From: Acidobacteriaceae bacterium TAA 166 | GTDB taxonomy: Bacteria > Acidobacteriota > Terriglobia > Terriglobales > Acidobacteriaceae | Length of the DNA stretch: 64,000 nt | Direction of reading: 5' to 3' | Assembly (NCBI GenBank): GCA_000421065.1 | Contig: ATWD01000001.1 | Location: 3,278,001 to 3,342,000 of the forward strand | Shown here: piece by piece, positions 44,319-52,668 of the stretch | Layout of the letters: the number at the start of each line of letters is the position of its first letter | Numbering within the stretch: the stretch's first letter is position 1 | Translations under genes and position numbers: made by a program | Notes under the pieces: model-generated | What the model was told of the DNA's origin: nothing | The model's database searches: none | The model's input: the letters and a program-made list of their open reading frames with translations, nothing else

Positions 44319-44400
44319 GGTTCGCGCTGTCGCGCGAATGCCCACATCTCAAAATCGAGATATGGGATACCCGTCATAGGCGGGTTTGCACATACGGGCC
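44319..44400. repeat. Hairpin repeat of the second family, copy 3
   Basis: The best-formed copy. The first hairpin is TTCGCGC-TGTC-GCGCGAA; the second is CCCACATCTC with GAGATATGGG around AAAATC. More short stems follow (GGGCCACCC, CCGGGCTTT). It lies in the gap between the small gene at 44050 and the convergent gene at 44439. Confidence 0.6.
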
Positions 44401-44438
44401 ACCCACCGGGCTTTTATGTAGAGGCTACCCGTCTTGGG

Positions 44439-45200
44439 TTAATGCCGCTGATACAGGTGAATGCCATCCGTTGATTCGCTTGGAGAGTATTCTGTCCAAT
44501 CAACCGTCTTCAAAGTACGAAATATAGTTTCGCCCACCGTAAAGTCACCCTTCCTGGGGCGGCCGTGAATTTCTCGAATCACGTTGAAGCTGTATGAGTA
44601 GCCAGGATGCGTTGTAGATCTTTTGAACCAAATCTGCTCTATGGCTTGGCCGTTTTGTGCATAAACGCGAATGTTGTAATGTCCGGTCCCATTGCCCTTG
44701 CTATCGAACCAAATATCTTTTGGCAGGGCTTTTCGTTGATGGGGGCCGAGAGTACCCACGTCTATCGGATGCATTACGCCATCGGTATCGTACTGCTGAA
44801 CGCATAAAGCTTTTGCCTTAAGATCGCAATCATTCAGGACGCGTTCGATAACAACACTCACTCCACTGAGGACTTGATCCATGTCATTGCGGAGTGTCAA
44901 CCCGGAATCGACTCCCTGTGTAGTGAATGGAATTGCGTAGCCAAATGAATCCGCGCCAGTGATATTTTCAAGATTCCTTTGCGACAATTTAGTAACTTTC
45001 TCAGCTGTCGAAAGAATACCTTTTTCTTTCTCCATGGTTGCATCGAAATGCTGCTGATTGCTTTTTATGTCACTTTCAAGTTTGCTAACGATTTCTTTGA
45101 ATGAATTTAATTGTTCGCAATGAGCGATTGCCTGTTCTGCATCATGCTGTTGTCGATCTAAACGGATAGAGCGAATTTCTAAAAAGATTAGAACGGCCAC
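44439..45200 (-). CDS. Membrane-anchored coiled-coil protein of unknown function
   Basis: At least 253 residues from GTG 45200: half of a membrane segment (VAVLIFLEIRS), a coiled coil (about 15-85, RQQHDAEQAIAHCEQL), and a C-terminal beta-rich domain without known family. The reading frame upstream remains coding-like: a second membrane segment (VGIFIALVTFFTYVYDRK) and an N-terminus MINPCPKFEIHWWN from an ATG at 45347. This is broken by a single in-frame TGA at 45303-45305, where a Trp codon would fit. The full gene is therefore probably 44439-45347 with a nonsense mutation; the GTG start gives a shortened product. Confidence 0.55.
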   Translation of the reverse strand: MAVLIFLEIRSIRLDRQQHDAEQAIAHCEQLNSFKEIVSKLESDIKSNQQHFDATMEKEKGILSTAEKVTKLSQRNLENITGADSFGYAIPFTTQGVDSGLTLRNDMDQVLSGVSVVIERVLNDCDLKAKALCVQQYDTDGVMHPIDVGTLGPHQRKALPKDIWFDSKGNGTGHYNIRVYAQNGQAIEQIWFKRSTTHPGYSYSFNVIREIHGRPRKGDFTVGETIFRTLKTVDWTEYSPSESTDGIHLYQRH

Positions 45201-45408
45201 TATAAAAGTTCTAGATAGTGCAATTTTTGATTCTCGATGTTTTCGATCGTAAACATAGGTAAAAAAGGTAACTAAAGCAATGAAAATTCCGACCGGAGGA
45301 TATCAATTCCACCAATGAATCTCGAATTTTGGGCAAGGATTGATCATCGCGCTCAGTCGAATGCAAATAGCAAGAAATTTCTACCTTGTAGATAACGAGC
45401 GAAGGGAA

Positions 45409-47493
45409 TTATTCCACCGTAACACTCTTCGCAAGATTCCTAGGTTGATCTACGTCGCAGCCTCTTCTTACTGCGATGTGGTAGGCGAGGAGTTGTAGTG
45501 GGACGACTTCGAGGATGGGGAGGAGAAGTTCGGGGGCCTGGGGGATGTAGAGGGTGTGTTCGACCAGGTTGCGGATCTCCTCGTCGCCCTGGATGGCGAT
45601 GGCGATGACGCGACCGCTGCGGGCGGTCACCTCCTGGATGTTGCTGAGGGTCTTTTCGTACTTGAGGACGCTGGAGGGATCCATCGGATCCTTGGTGGCG
45701 ATGCAGACGACCGGGAGCGACTCGTCGATGAGGGCGTTGGGACCGTGCTTCATCTCGCCGGCGGGGTAGCCTTCGGCGTGAATGTAGGAGATCTCCTTGA
45801 GCTTCAGCGCGCCTTCAAGCGCGATCGGGTAGTGGATGCCCCGGCCCAGGAACAGAAAGTCGTTGGCGGAGTGGAAGAGCTTGGCCAGGTGCTGGCACTG
45901 CTCGTCCAGGGAGAGGCGTGGGATACGGCGGCGCTCGATGAGCTCGTGGGAGAAGGGCGCGGAGAGAGACTGGGTGGGAGCGGGAGCGGCGACGCCTTCG
46001 GACATGCCGGTGATGGCGGGCATCTGGAGGGAGAGCATGGATTCGAGCTTGCCGGGGAGCCGGGAGAGCTCGGTGGCGAGGTGAAGGGACTGCTCCGGGG
46101 TGACGGTGCCGCGGATCTGCGCCAGATGCAGCGCCAGGATGAAGAGCGCCGTCAGCTGCGAGGTGAAGGCCTTGGTGGAGGCGACGCCGATCTCGGGCCC
46201 GGCGTTGGTGGTGATGACGCCCGAGGCGCGGCGGGTAATCGCGGCGCCGACGACGTTGCAGATGGCCAGCGTTCGGGAGCCCTTGTCGATGAGCTCGGTC
46301 TGGGCGGCGATGGTGTCGGCGGTCTCGCCGGACTGGGTGATGAGCAGGCCGATGGCGGAGGGGTCGGCGATGGGATCGCGGTAGCGATATTCGCTGGCGT
46401 AGTCGACGTCGACGGGAAGGCGGGCGAGGCGCTCGATCATGAACTTCCCGGCGAGCCCGGCGTGCCAGCTGGTGCCGCAGGCGGCGATGGTGATCTGGCT
46501 TGCGTTGCGGATGTCGTCGGAGGAGAGGTCGAGGTTGTCGAGGTAGACCTGTCCGGTGTCGAAGGAGACGCGGCCGAGGGTGGTGTCGCGGATGGCTCGG
46601 GCCTGCTCGTTGATCTCCTTGAGCATGAAGTGCTTGTAGCCGGCCTTTTCGGCCTGGATGGGGTCCCAGGCGATTCGCTGGACCTTGAGCGGTAGCGGGC
46701 GGCCCTGGAAGTCGGTGAGAGTGACCCCGGAGCGGGTGAGGACAGCGATCTCGCCGTCGGCGAGGAAGTGGATGTCGCGAGTGTGGTGAAGAATGCCCGG
46801 GACGTCGGAGGCGAGGAAGAACTCGCCGTCGCCGATGCCGATGACCGCAGGCGGTCCCATGCGTGCGGCGACGAGCTTGTCGGGCTCGTGGGCAGAGAGG
46901 ACGCCGATGGCGAAGGCTCCGGTGAGGCGGTGGACGGCCTCACGCACGGCATCCTCCAGCATTGGCGCTTGCCGCGCGGATGGTGCTAACCGCACGGGCT
47001 CTACGCCTTCGGCCTGGCTGTCCTGACCGCTCCCGTCGGTCGCTGCGTATAACTCGGCTAGTTCTTTGAGCTCCTGCTCGATGAGGTGGGCGATGATCTC
47101 GGTGTCGGTCTCGGTGACGAAGGTGTGGCCCTTTGCGATTAGCTCCTTCTTGAGCGCGAGATAGTTTTCGACGATGCCATTGTGAACGACGACGAGCGTG
47201 CCGGTGCAGTCGCGGTGGGGATGGGCGTTCTCCTCGGTGGGACGGCCATGGGTGGCCCAGCGGGTGTGGCCGATTCCGAAGGTGCCGTGGAGAGGCGAGT
47301 CGGAGATGACGGTCTCGAGGTTGCGCAGCTTGCCGGGAGCGCGGCGGAGCTCTAACGTGCCCTGGCCATTGCCGTTGACGCCTGCCACGGCGATTCCGGC
47401 AGAGTCATAGCCGCGGTATTCGAGGCGACGCAGGCCCTCAATAATGACAGGCACGATAGGTTTCGGACCGATGTAACCGACGATTCCACACAT
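45409..47493 (-). CDS. glmS: Glucosamine-6-phosphate synthase (isomerising)
   Basis: A 694-residue enzyme that makes glucosamine-6-phosphate from fructose-6-phosphate and glutamine, the first step towards UDP-GlcNAc for peptidoglycan. MCGIVGYIG gives the catalytic N-terminal Cys; [10 protein letters not shown] and HNGIVENY are glutaminase motifs; the isomerase half has [22 protein letters not shown] and the C-terminal NLAKSVTVE. It is about 85 residues longer than usual, with a Gln/Ser/Ala-rich insert at about 151-178 and another near [13 protein letters not shown]. The open frame extends 95 codons upstream but that is the repeat; MCG at 47493 is the true start because Cys must follow Met. 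I see no glmS ribozyme in the 134 bp leader. Confidence 0.95.
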   Translation of the reverse strand: MCGIVGYIGPKPIVPVIIEGLRRLEYRGYDSAGIAVAGVNGNGQGTLELRRAPGKLRNLETVISDSPLHGTFGIGHTRWATHGRPTEENAHPHRDCTGTLVVVHNGIVENYLALKKELIAKGHTFVTETDTEIIAHLIEQELKELAELYAATDGSGQDSQAEGVEPVRLAPSARQAPMLEDAVREAVHRLTGAFAIGVLSAHEPDKLVAARMGPPAVIGIGDGEFFLASDVPGILHHTRDIHFLADGEIAVLTRSGVTLTDFQGRPLPLKVQRIAWDPIQAEKAGYKHFMLKEINEQARAIRDTTLGRVSFDTGQVYLDNLDLSSDDIRNASQITIAACGTSWHAGLAGKFMIERLARLPVDVDYASEYRYRDPIADPSAIGLLITQSGETADTIAAQTELIDKGSRTLAICNVVGAAITRRASGVITTNAGPEIGVASTKAFTSQLTALFILALHLAQIRGTVTPEQSLHLATELSRLPGKLESMLSLQMPAITGMSEGVAAPAPTQSLSAPFSHELIERRRIPRLSLDEQCQHLAKLFHSANDFLFLGRGIHYPIALEGALKLKEISYIHAEGYPAGEMKHGPNALIDESLPVVCIATKDPMDPSSVLKYEKTLSNIQEVTARSGRVIAIAIQGDEEIRNLVEHTLYIPQAPELLLPILEVVPLQLLAYHIAVRRGCDVDQPRNLAKSVTVE

Positions 47494-47631
47494 GCGAAGA
47501 GTGTAGATGCAGATGGAGGAATTTGTGCGAGGGAAGATGAGACTTTTGGAGAGCGGAGCCGGATTTGCGACGGCAATTGCAGGCTTAGTGACTGGAGCTG
47601 ATGGCGCTGGAAGTATCGACCGATTCAAGAC

Positions 47632-47820
47632 GATGGCCTGGCGGCCGGGCCCACTACGCGTGGAGCGGTCACTTCGTGACGTGTATACCGGTTTCGCCTT
47701 GGGCCTCTCGTTGGTCGGTGCAAACATCTTCGCAAGCGACCAACGGGAGCCCCACCCCGAAGGGAGTACACGTGTCACGAAGTGACCGCTCCACGCGCAG
47801 TGGACCCAAGCGGCAGCGCC
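47632..47820. repeat. Palindromic intergenic repeat, copy B
   Basis: A 189 bp near-palindrome. The arms at 47651-47685 and about 47766-47802 pair over about 34 bp with few mismatches (core AGCGGTCACTTCGTGAC). An inner stem is formed by TCTCGTTGGTCG and CGACCAACGGGA. The ends are GGCCTGGCGGCC... and ...CGGCAGCGCC. The orientation of the asymmetric centre is the same as in copies A and C. It lies 139 bp upstream of the glmS start and 65 bp past the DUF3300 stop. Confidence 0.85.
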
Positions 47821-47885
47821 TATCTTCTAAAAAGATGTCGCTACAACCCGATCTTTATCGCGCCTTGGAGGCGTTTGATCTCATC

Positions 47886-48857
47886 TCAGCGATGAAATTC
47901 GTGGTGCTCGGCGCGAGGGCCGGGCTCATGGGCCCATCCATGGGCGTAGGGGTGTGCGTAATAGCCATGATTGACCCAGACGCGATTCCAGGGCGTGTGA
48001 TCAATCATGATGGTGTGCGCGCCCCATCCAAAGCCCGGAGACGCCCAGCCCCAGGGATGAAAGGCCGGACCGACGACGATGGCCGGACCGAAGCGGATGG
48101 AGCCTGCGAAGACGAAACCGGGTCGCGGCCTCGCAAAGATAATTGCCGGGTCATAAGCGGGTACATAAACGTAGGCTGGATTGACGGGCAGGATCTCGAT
48201 GTACTCGCCGGAGTTGACCACCGTATCGTATGGGCTGGTGCGCAGATAGCCATAGCTGTAGGCCAACTGACGGGCACGCTGCACCGCATCCATTACATCG
48301 GCCCTTTGGGCCAGGACGGCGTTGCCCAGCTGCTGTGTCCAGGCGGGATCGCGCGCCATCATGTCAAGGACGGAAGGAAAGGGCACAAGCGCGAGAACGC
48401 TGGGATCCCACGGAAGGTTGTCGGCCTGGATAGCCGCCGCTAGTGCATCTCCATGCAGGTTGTTGTGCTGCACAGCCCATGGGGCGGCTTCGGGGATCTG
48501 GTCATAGAACGTTGAGGCCGTGAGCACCTGGGCCAGCAACGGGTCGGGATAAAGTGCGATGCGCTGGATAAGCTGATCAAGCTGCTGCGGAGCCATATAC
48601 GGCGCGGGCGTAGGGGGCACCTGAGATGCCGGAGCATTTTGCTCAATAGGCGGAGGCGGCGGAGGAGGATTGTACTGGTCCTGGTTCTGGTTCGGATCAG
48701 GGTTTTGAGCCTGTGCCGCATATAAGGGCGCGAACGCCGCGAGAAGGAGAACAGCAAAGCTCCGCTGGAGAATGGAAGTGCTTCGGGAAGGCTGGTTGCT
48801 CAACGAAAAAGCTTTGAAAAAACGCACGGCCAGAAACCTCGCAAGCTTGAGATTCAA
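47886..48857 (-). CDS. DUF3300 domain exported protein
   Basis: About 323 residues. A hydrophobic export segment (SFAVLLLAAFAPLYAAQAQ) is preceded by an unusually long basic N-terminus, then comes a Pro/Asn/Gln-rich linker and the DUF3300 domain (LDQLIQRIALYPDPLLAQVLTA, then DMMARDPAWTQQLGNAVLAQ and NPAYVYVPAYDPA). The C-terminus is rich in Gly, Trp and His. DUF3300 proteins are periplasmic or outer-membrane proteins of unknown role. The start is uncertain: a TTG at 48857 is the first in frame, and a GTG at 48827 is an alternative. Confidence 0.8.
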   Translation of the reverse strand: MNLKLARFLAVRFFKAFSLSNQPSRSTSILQRSFAVLLLAAFAPLYAAQAQNPDPNQNQDQYNPPPPPPPIEQNAPASQVPPTPAPYMAPQQLDQLIQRIALYPDPLLAQVLTASTFYDQIPEAAPWAVQHNNLHGDALAAAIQADNLPWDPSVLALVPFPSVLDMMARDPAWTQQLGNAVLAQRADVMDAVQRARQLAYSYGYLRTSPYDTVVNSGEYIEILPVNPAYVYVPAYDPAIIFARPRPGFVFAGSIRFGPAIVVGPAFHPWGWASPGFGWGAHTIMIDHTPWNRVWVNHGYYAHPYAHGWAHEPGPRAEHHEFHR

Positions 48858-49064
48858 TGCATCATTCAGCTCTCCGGTTGAACCCGGAATACAGATTTTA
48901 GATGCGGGATGGGCTGGGCGACTTGCCTGGATTCGCCTCTGTTATTTAAAGGCGGCGGCAAAGCTGTACGAAGTGACCGTGAGGCAATGGCAGCCTGGGC
49001 GTTGACCGTTCCGTAGCATGGTCACGGCCAGGTATCCTGTTGCCCTGTCCTCCGGGAGAAGGCC

Positions 49065-49451
49065 ATGATCGTTCCTGTAATCAAGTCTGCTGATTTAGAG
49101 AGGTCCGTGCAGTTTTACATGGGGATTCTCGACTTCGAGCGTAAGTGGCCCGGACATGAAGATCGTGAGATGGCCAACGGAGTCATTGATCTGATTCGAG
49201 AGGGAGCCGAACTGCAGCTCTCGCGTCATGCTGGAGACGGTGTCTTCGGTTCGGTCAATCGCGTGTTTGTGGACGATGTTGACGCGCGCTATGCGACCTT
49301 TCGTATGCGAGGGCTAGACACGACCTCGCGTCCAGAGTCTCCGATTCATACGGCGCCGGTTGATCAGACCTGGGGATTGCGTGAATTTGCCGTGAGGGAT
49401 CCAGACGGCAACGGTTTATGTTTCTGCGCGCCGATCAAATCGATGTGGTGA
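49065..49451 (+). CDS. VOC family protein (glyoxalase/bleomycin resistance fold)
   Basis: A 128-residue vicinal-oxygen-chelate protein: PVIKSADLERSVQFYMGIL at the start and LREFAVRDPDGNGLCFCAP at the end, giving the two paired beta-alpha-beta modules. In the family these bind a metal or sequester a drug. The first His ligand of glyoxalase I is not evident, so an antibiotic-binding or isomerase-like function is more likely than glyoxalase. The ATG at 49065 follows GGGAGAAGG. It is probably independent of the cupin gene that follows. Confidence 0.85.
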   Translation: MIVPVIKSADLERSVQFYMGILDFERKWPGHEDREMANGVIDLIREGAELQLSRHAGDGVFGSVNRVFVDDVDARYATFRMRGLDTTSRPESPIHTAPVDQTWGLREFAVRDPDGNGLCFCAPIKSMW

Positions 49452-49496
49452 GAGGTCTCAACTCAGCCCACAGCCGAGCCAACTTAAAGAATTAGT

Positions 49497-49946
49497 ATGG
49501 GCAGCATGAGATATCTGGCAGGCTTTCTCTTCCTGATGACGTGTGGCTCTGCGGGAGCGCAGGCTCCAGCCACGGTTGGAACAGGCAGGGGCGATCTTGC
49601 GAAGTCGCGCGTCTTTACCCAGGAACAGGGAAATATCCGCACGATGGCGAATGGCGGCCACAGCCGCGACATCGTTCATGCGGCACTGGCAACCGGCGAA
49701 GCGGTTGGCATGCATGAGTCGGTCCAGATGCCCGGAACCAAGCCCAACCCGCCTCATGTGATTCAACACTCCGAATTCATTCTCGTCCGGGAAGGGAATC
49801 TGGCATTTGAACATGATGGCCTGACCGAGAAGGCAGGTCCGGGCAGCATTATCTACGTATCCTATGGCACGCTGCACTCGGTGCGGAACGTCGGAGATAC
49901 CCCAGCAAAGTATGTCGTCATCGCCATCGGCGGCGATCAGAAGTGA
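49497..49946 (+). CDS. Exported cupin-domain protein
   Basis: A 149-residue protein with a signal peptide (YLAGFLFLMTCGSAGAQ) and a single cupin fold: PHVIQHSEFILVREGNLAFE corresponds to motif 1 (His, Glu) and GSIIYVSYGTLHSVRNVG to motif 2 (His), a likely metal site. Cupins range from dioxygenases to isomerases; an exported single-domain one has no fixed assignment. The ATG at 49497 or 49506 could serve as start; both lack a good ribosome site. It ends 27 bp before the convergent ADOP permease gene. Confidence 0.8.
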   Translation: MGSMRYLAGFLFLMTCGSAGAQAPATVGTGRGDLAKSRVFTQEQGNIRTMANGGHSRDIVHAALATGEAVGMHESVQMPGTKPNPPHVIQHSEFILVREGNLAFEHDGLTEKAGPGSIIYVSYGTLHSVRNVGDTPAKYVVIAIGGDQK

Positions 49947-49973
49947 CTGGCGGCGGAGGAGCGGGTCTCCCTC

Positions 49974-52538
49974 TTACTCGCTCCGGAGCGCCACCATGGG
50001 TTCGACCCCGGCTGCGCGATAAGCCGGAATCAACGAGGCCAGCAGCGCTGCCGTAGCAAGCAGAAGTGTAGCGATGGAGATGAGGACCGGATCCCACGGC
50101 TTTACCCCGAAGAGCTGATCGGTCATAAGCTTTCCTGCACCGACCGCTGTGGGGATGCCGATGGCCAGCCCAATTCCTACCTGCGAGAAGGCGTTGCCGA
50201 GAACCATGCGTACGACACGGCTGCGGTTGGCTCCAAGCGCCATGCGAACGCCGATCTCGCCCGTCCTCTGCTCGACCATATAAGCCATCACACCGTACAG
50301 CCCCACCGCGGCCAGCGTCAGTCCAAGCGCGCCGAAGAGCATGGTCAGGGTCGCGATCATGTTCTCCTGCTGGAAGTCTGCGCTGATGATCTTCTGGTAG
50401 GAGTCAACGCTGTAAAGCACCAGGTCGGGATCGATGCTGACCAGAGCCTTGCGCACGCGCTCTTCCATCCCGGGAACATCTCCGGGGGCCCAGAGAACGA
50501 TGTTGTAGAGATAGTGGGACCAGATCTCGCCGCTCATCAGGGCCGGATCATCGAACTCGACCGTCTGGGTCTCGGGCATCCAGTACATCGGATGTACCGG
50601 CTCCTTGTAGTCGTAGGTCATGTAGCGCATGTCCTTGACGACTCCGACGATCTCGTAGGTTCCGGCGTATTTGATCTTGTCGGGCCCGAAGTGCTGGCCG
50701 ATGGGGTTCTGGTTCTTGAAGAATCTTCTGGCGAAGGCCTGGTTGACGACCGCTACCTTCCGTGTCGTCGCGGTGTCGTCTTCCGTGATGGAACGGCCAA
50801 GAGCCATCTGGGTTCCCAGAGCTTCAAAGAACCCGGGCATCACGCGAGCCCAGCCTGCGCTGGTGTCTTCCTTGGCGCCGGGCTCCGGGCGTCCGGAGAT
50901 ACGGACTCCATCGTTCCAGCTGTCGCCCGTCATGGGCGCATAGAGTACTGGGGCCACCATGCGGACACCTGGAATCTGCATCAGGCGGTCGTCGATCCTG
51001 CGGAACAGAGGCTCCATCTGTTCGGGCTTGTAGTTGCCCAGCATGGGGTTGATCGACACGATATAACGATCTTTGGTCTCGAAGCCGAAGTCCTGGTGCT
51101 CGAGGTTTCTCAGGCTGCGGCCCAGCAGAGCGGCGCTCGAGAGCAGCACCAGCGACATGGTCGCCTGTCCGATGACCAGGGACTTCTGCGCCCAGGAGCG
51201 CCGCGAGCCCACGGCGCGGTTCGCTCCTCGCAGGGCATCGACGGGGTCCGCGTGCGAGGTCATCCAGGCGGGAGCGATGCCGAAGAGAACGCCTGTCAGC
51301 ACCGACACAGCCAGCGTGAACAGCAATGCCAGCATGGAGGGGGTCGCGCTGACGGGCACATATTTATCGGGATTGCTTATCTCGAAGGCGAGGTACAGGA
51401 TCAGCCGCGTTCCGCCATAGGCGACGGCGATGCCGGCGAGTCCTCCGATGACGGCCAACGTGACCGCCTCGATCAGAGCCTTACGAATCAGCCTCTGGCG
51501 TGAAGCGCCGAGAGCCATCCGGATGGAGGTCTGGGCGCGATCCTTCAATCCGCGGGCGAGCATCAGGTTCGCCAGGTTCCCGCAGGCTACCAGCAGGACG
51601 CATCCGGCCGCGATTAGCAGCAGCCTCAATCCATCTTTGTACTGGTCCCGCATCTCGGCCACACCTGCGCCGCCAGGGATCAGGTGCAGGGTCTGCTGCT
51701 GCCAGAGCTGTTTCTCGCCCGGCTCCATGTCGGGGACGTGGCTGGCGAGCCAGTCGTGGAACTCCACCTTCAGCTTCGCTTCGAGAACCTGAGGATCGAC
51801 TCCCGGCTTGACTCGCCCGATCAGGTCGAGAAAGTTGCCGTTAGGCCGCTTCAGACGCGAGGTCGCGCCGTCGAGGAGCAGTTCGGTAGTAAGGGGAAGC
51901 CAGAAGTCCGGCATATTTCCGCCCGCCAGCTTCGCTCCATAGAATCCCGGAGGCGCAACGCCGATGACGGTGAAGGAGTGCCCATTGATCTGATAATTTG
52001 CGCCGACGACGGAGCGATCGGCGCCGTACTTCTCCTGCCAGACGTGATAGCTCATCACGGCGACGGGGGGCGCTGACTCCCGATCGTCCGCATCGGTCAT
52101 CAACCTGCCGATCCACGGCTGTATGCCCAGCGTTCTGAAGAAGTTTCCCGAGACATACTCTCCGTTGCGCGTCTCCGCCTGCGACTGCGAGCCTGCCCTG
52201 CGAACACCAAGCGCCGCATTTCCGGCCTGCAGGGCCGCCAGATCTCTGAATTCCGGCGTGTGCTCGCGAAAGTTTTTGTAGGTCTCCCAGGAGAAGAGGG
52301 AGAAGTCGCCATCGCTGCCCTGGGTGTATCCACCCCAGTTGCAGCAGCGGATCTTGTCGCCGATCCTCCACAGTTCCTCGGGCCTGGAGACGGGAAGAGA
52401 CTTGAGCAGCACCTGGTGGACGAGCGTGAAGATCGCCGTCGTAGCCCCGATTCCCAGAGCGAGGGTGATGACCGCGGTAGCGGTAAATACAGGTGCTTTC
52501 CGTAGCTGCCGAAGCGCGTCGCGCAGGTCTGCCAGCAT
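49974..52538 (-). CDS. ADOP-type ABC transporter permease (MacB/FtsX)
   Basis: An 854-residue inner-membrane protein with two tandem modules of MacB periplasmic core plus FtsX domain. It opens with the ADOP N-terminal helix LRDALRQLRKAPVFTATAVI, TLALGIGATTAIFTLVHQVL. The first FtsX domain has LMLARGLKDRAQTSIRMALG and the last repeats GEIGVRMALGANRSRVVRMV. These acidobacterial duplicated orphan permeases have no linked ATPase and their substrate is unknown; lipoprotein or peptide export, or mechanotransmission as in MacB, is inferred. ATG 52538 follows GGAGGA; the open frame extends 44 codons further without support. It is divergent from a GtaA-like gene. Confidence 0.93.
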   Translation of the reverse strand: MLADLRDALRQLRKAPVFTATAVITLALGIGATTAIFTLVHQVLLKSLPVSRPEELWRIGDKIRCCNWGGYTQGSDGDFSLFSWETYKNFREHTPEFRDLAALQAGNAALGVRRAGSQSQAETRNGEYVSGNFFRTLGIQPWIGRLMTDADDRESAPPVAVMSYHVWQEKYGADRSVVGANYQINGHSFTVIGVAPPGFYGAKLAGGNMPDFWLPLTTELLLDGATSRLKRPNGNFLDLIGRVKPGVDPQVLEAKLKVEFHDWLASHVPDMEPGEKQLWQQQTLHLIPGGAGVAEMRDQYKDGLRLLLIAAGCVLLVACGNLANLMLARGLKDRAQTSIRMALGASRQRLIRKALIEAVTLAVIGGLAGIAVAYGGTRLILYLAFEISNPDKYVPVSATPSMLALLFTLAVSVLTGVLFGIAPAWMTSHADPVDALRGANRAVGSRRSWAQKSLVIGQATMSLVLLSSAALLGRSLRNLEHQDFGFETKDRYIVSINPMLGNYKPEQMEPLFRRIDDRLMQIPGVRMVAPVLYAPMTGDSWNDGVRISGRPEPGAKEDTSAGWARVMPGFFEALGTQMALGRSITEDDTATTRKVAVVNQAFARRFFKNQNPIGQHFGPDKIKYAGTYEIVGVVKDMRYMTYDYKEPVHPMYWMPETQTVEFDDPALMSGEIWSHYLYNIVLWAPGDVPGMEERVRKALVSIDPDLVLYSVDSYQKIISADFQQENMIATLTMLFGALGLTLAAVGLYGVMAYMVEQRTGEIGVRMALGANRSRVVRMVLGNAFSQVGIGLAIGIPTAVGAGKLMTDQLFGVKPWDPVLISIATLLLATAALLASLIPAYRAAGVEPMVALRSE

Positions 52539-52668
52539 GGATTCCTCCGAAGGGCTCGAGATCGGTAAAGGGTTGTTAGTTGCTTTATACGGAGGAAGTT
52601 GGCTTCCGGTTCCCTCAAAGGCAATCAAGGCTAGCGGAATTTGGGGACAGTACGGTAGGCTGCTCTGC

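Noticed and set aside
47494..47631. glmS ribozyme/riboswitch in the glmS leader
   Set aside because: The leader is only about 140 bp before the repeat and shows no ribozyme core that I can recognise; these ribozymes are known mainly from Firmicutes.
47494..47778. Upstream extension of glmS
   Set aside because: It is the palindromic repeat; GlmS requires Met-Cys at the start for its catalytic Cys.
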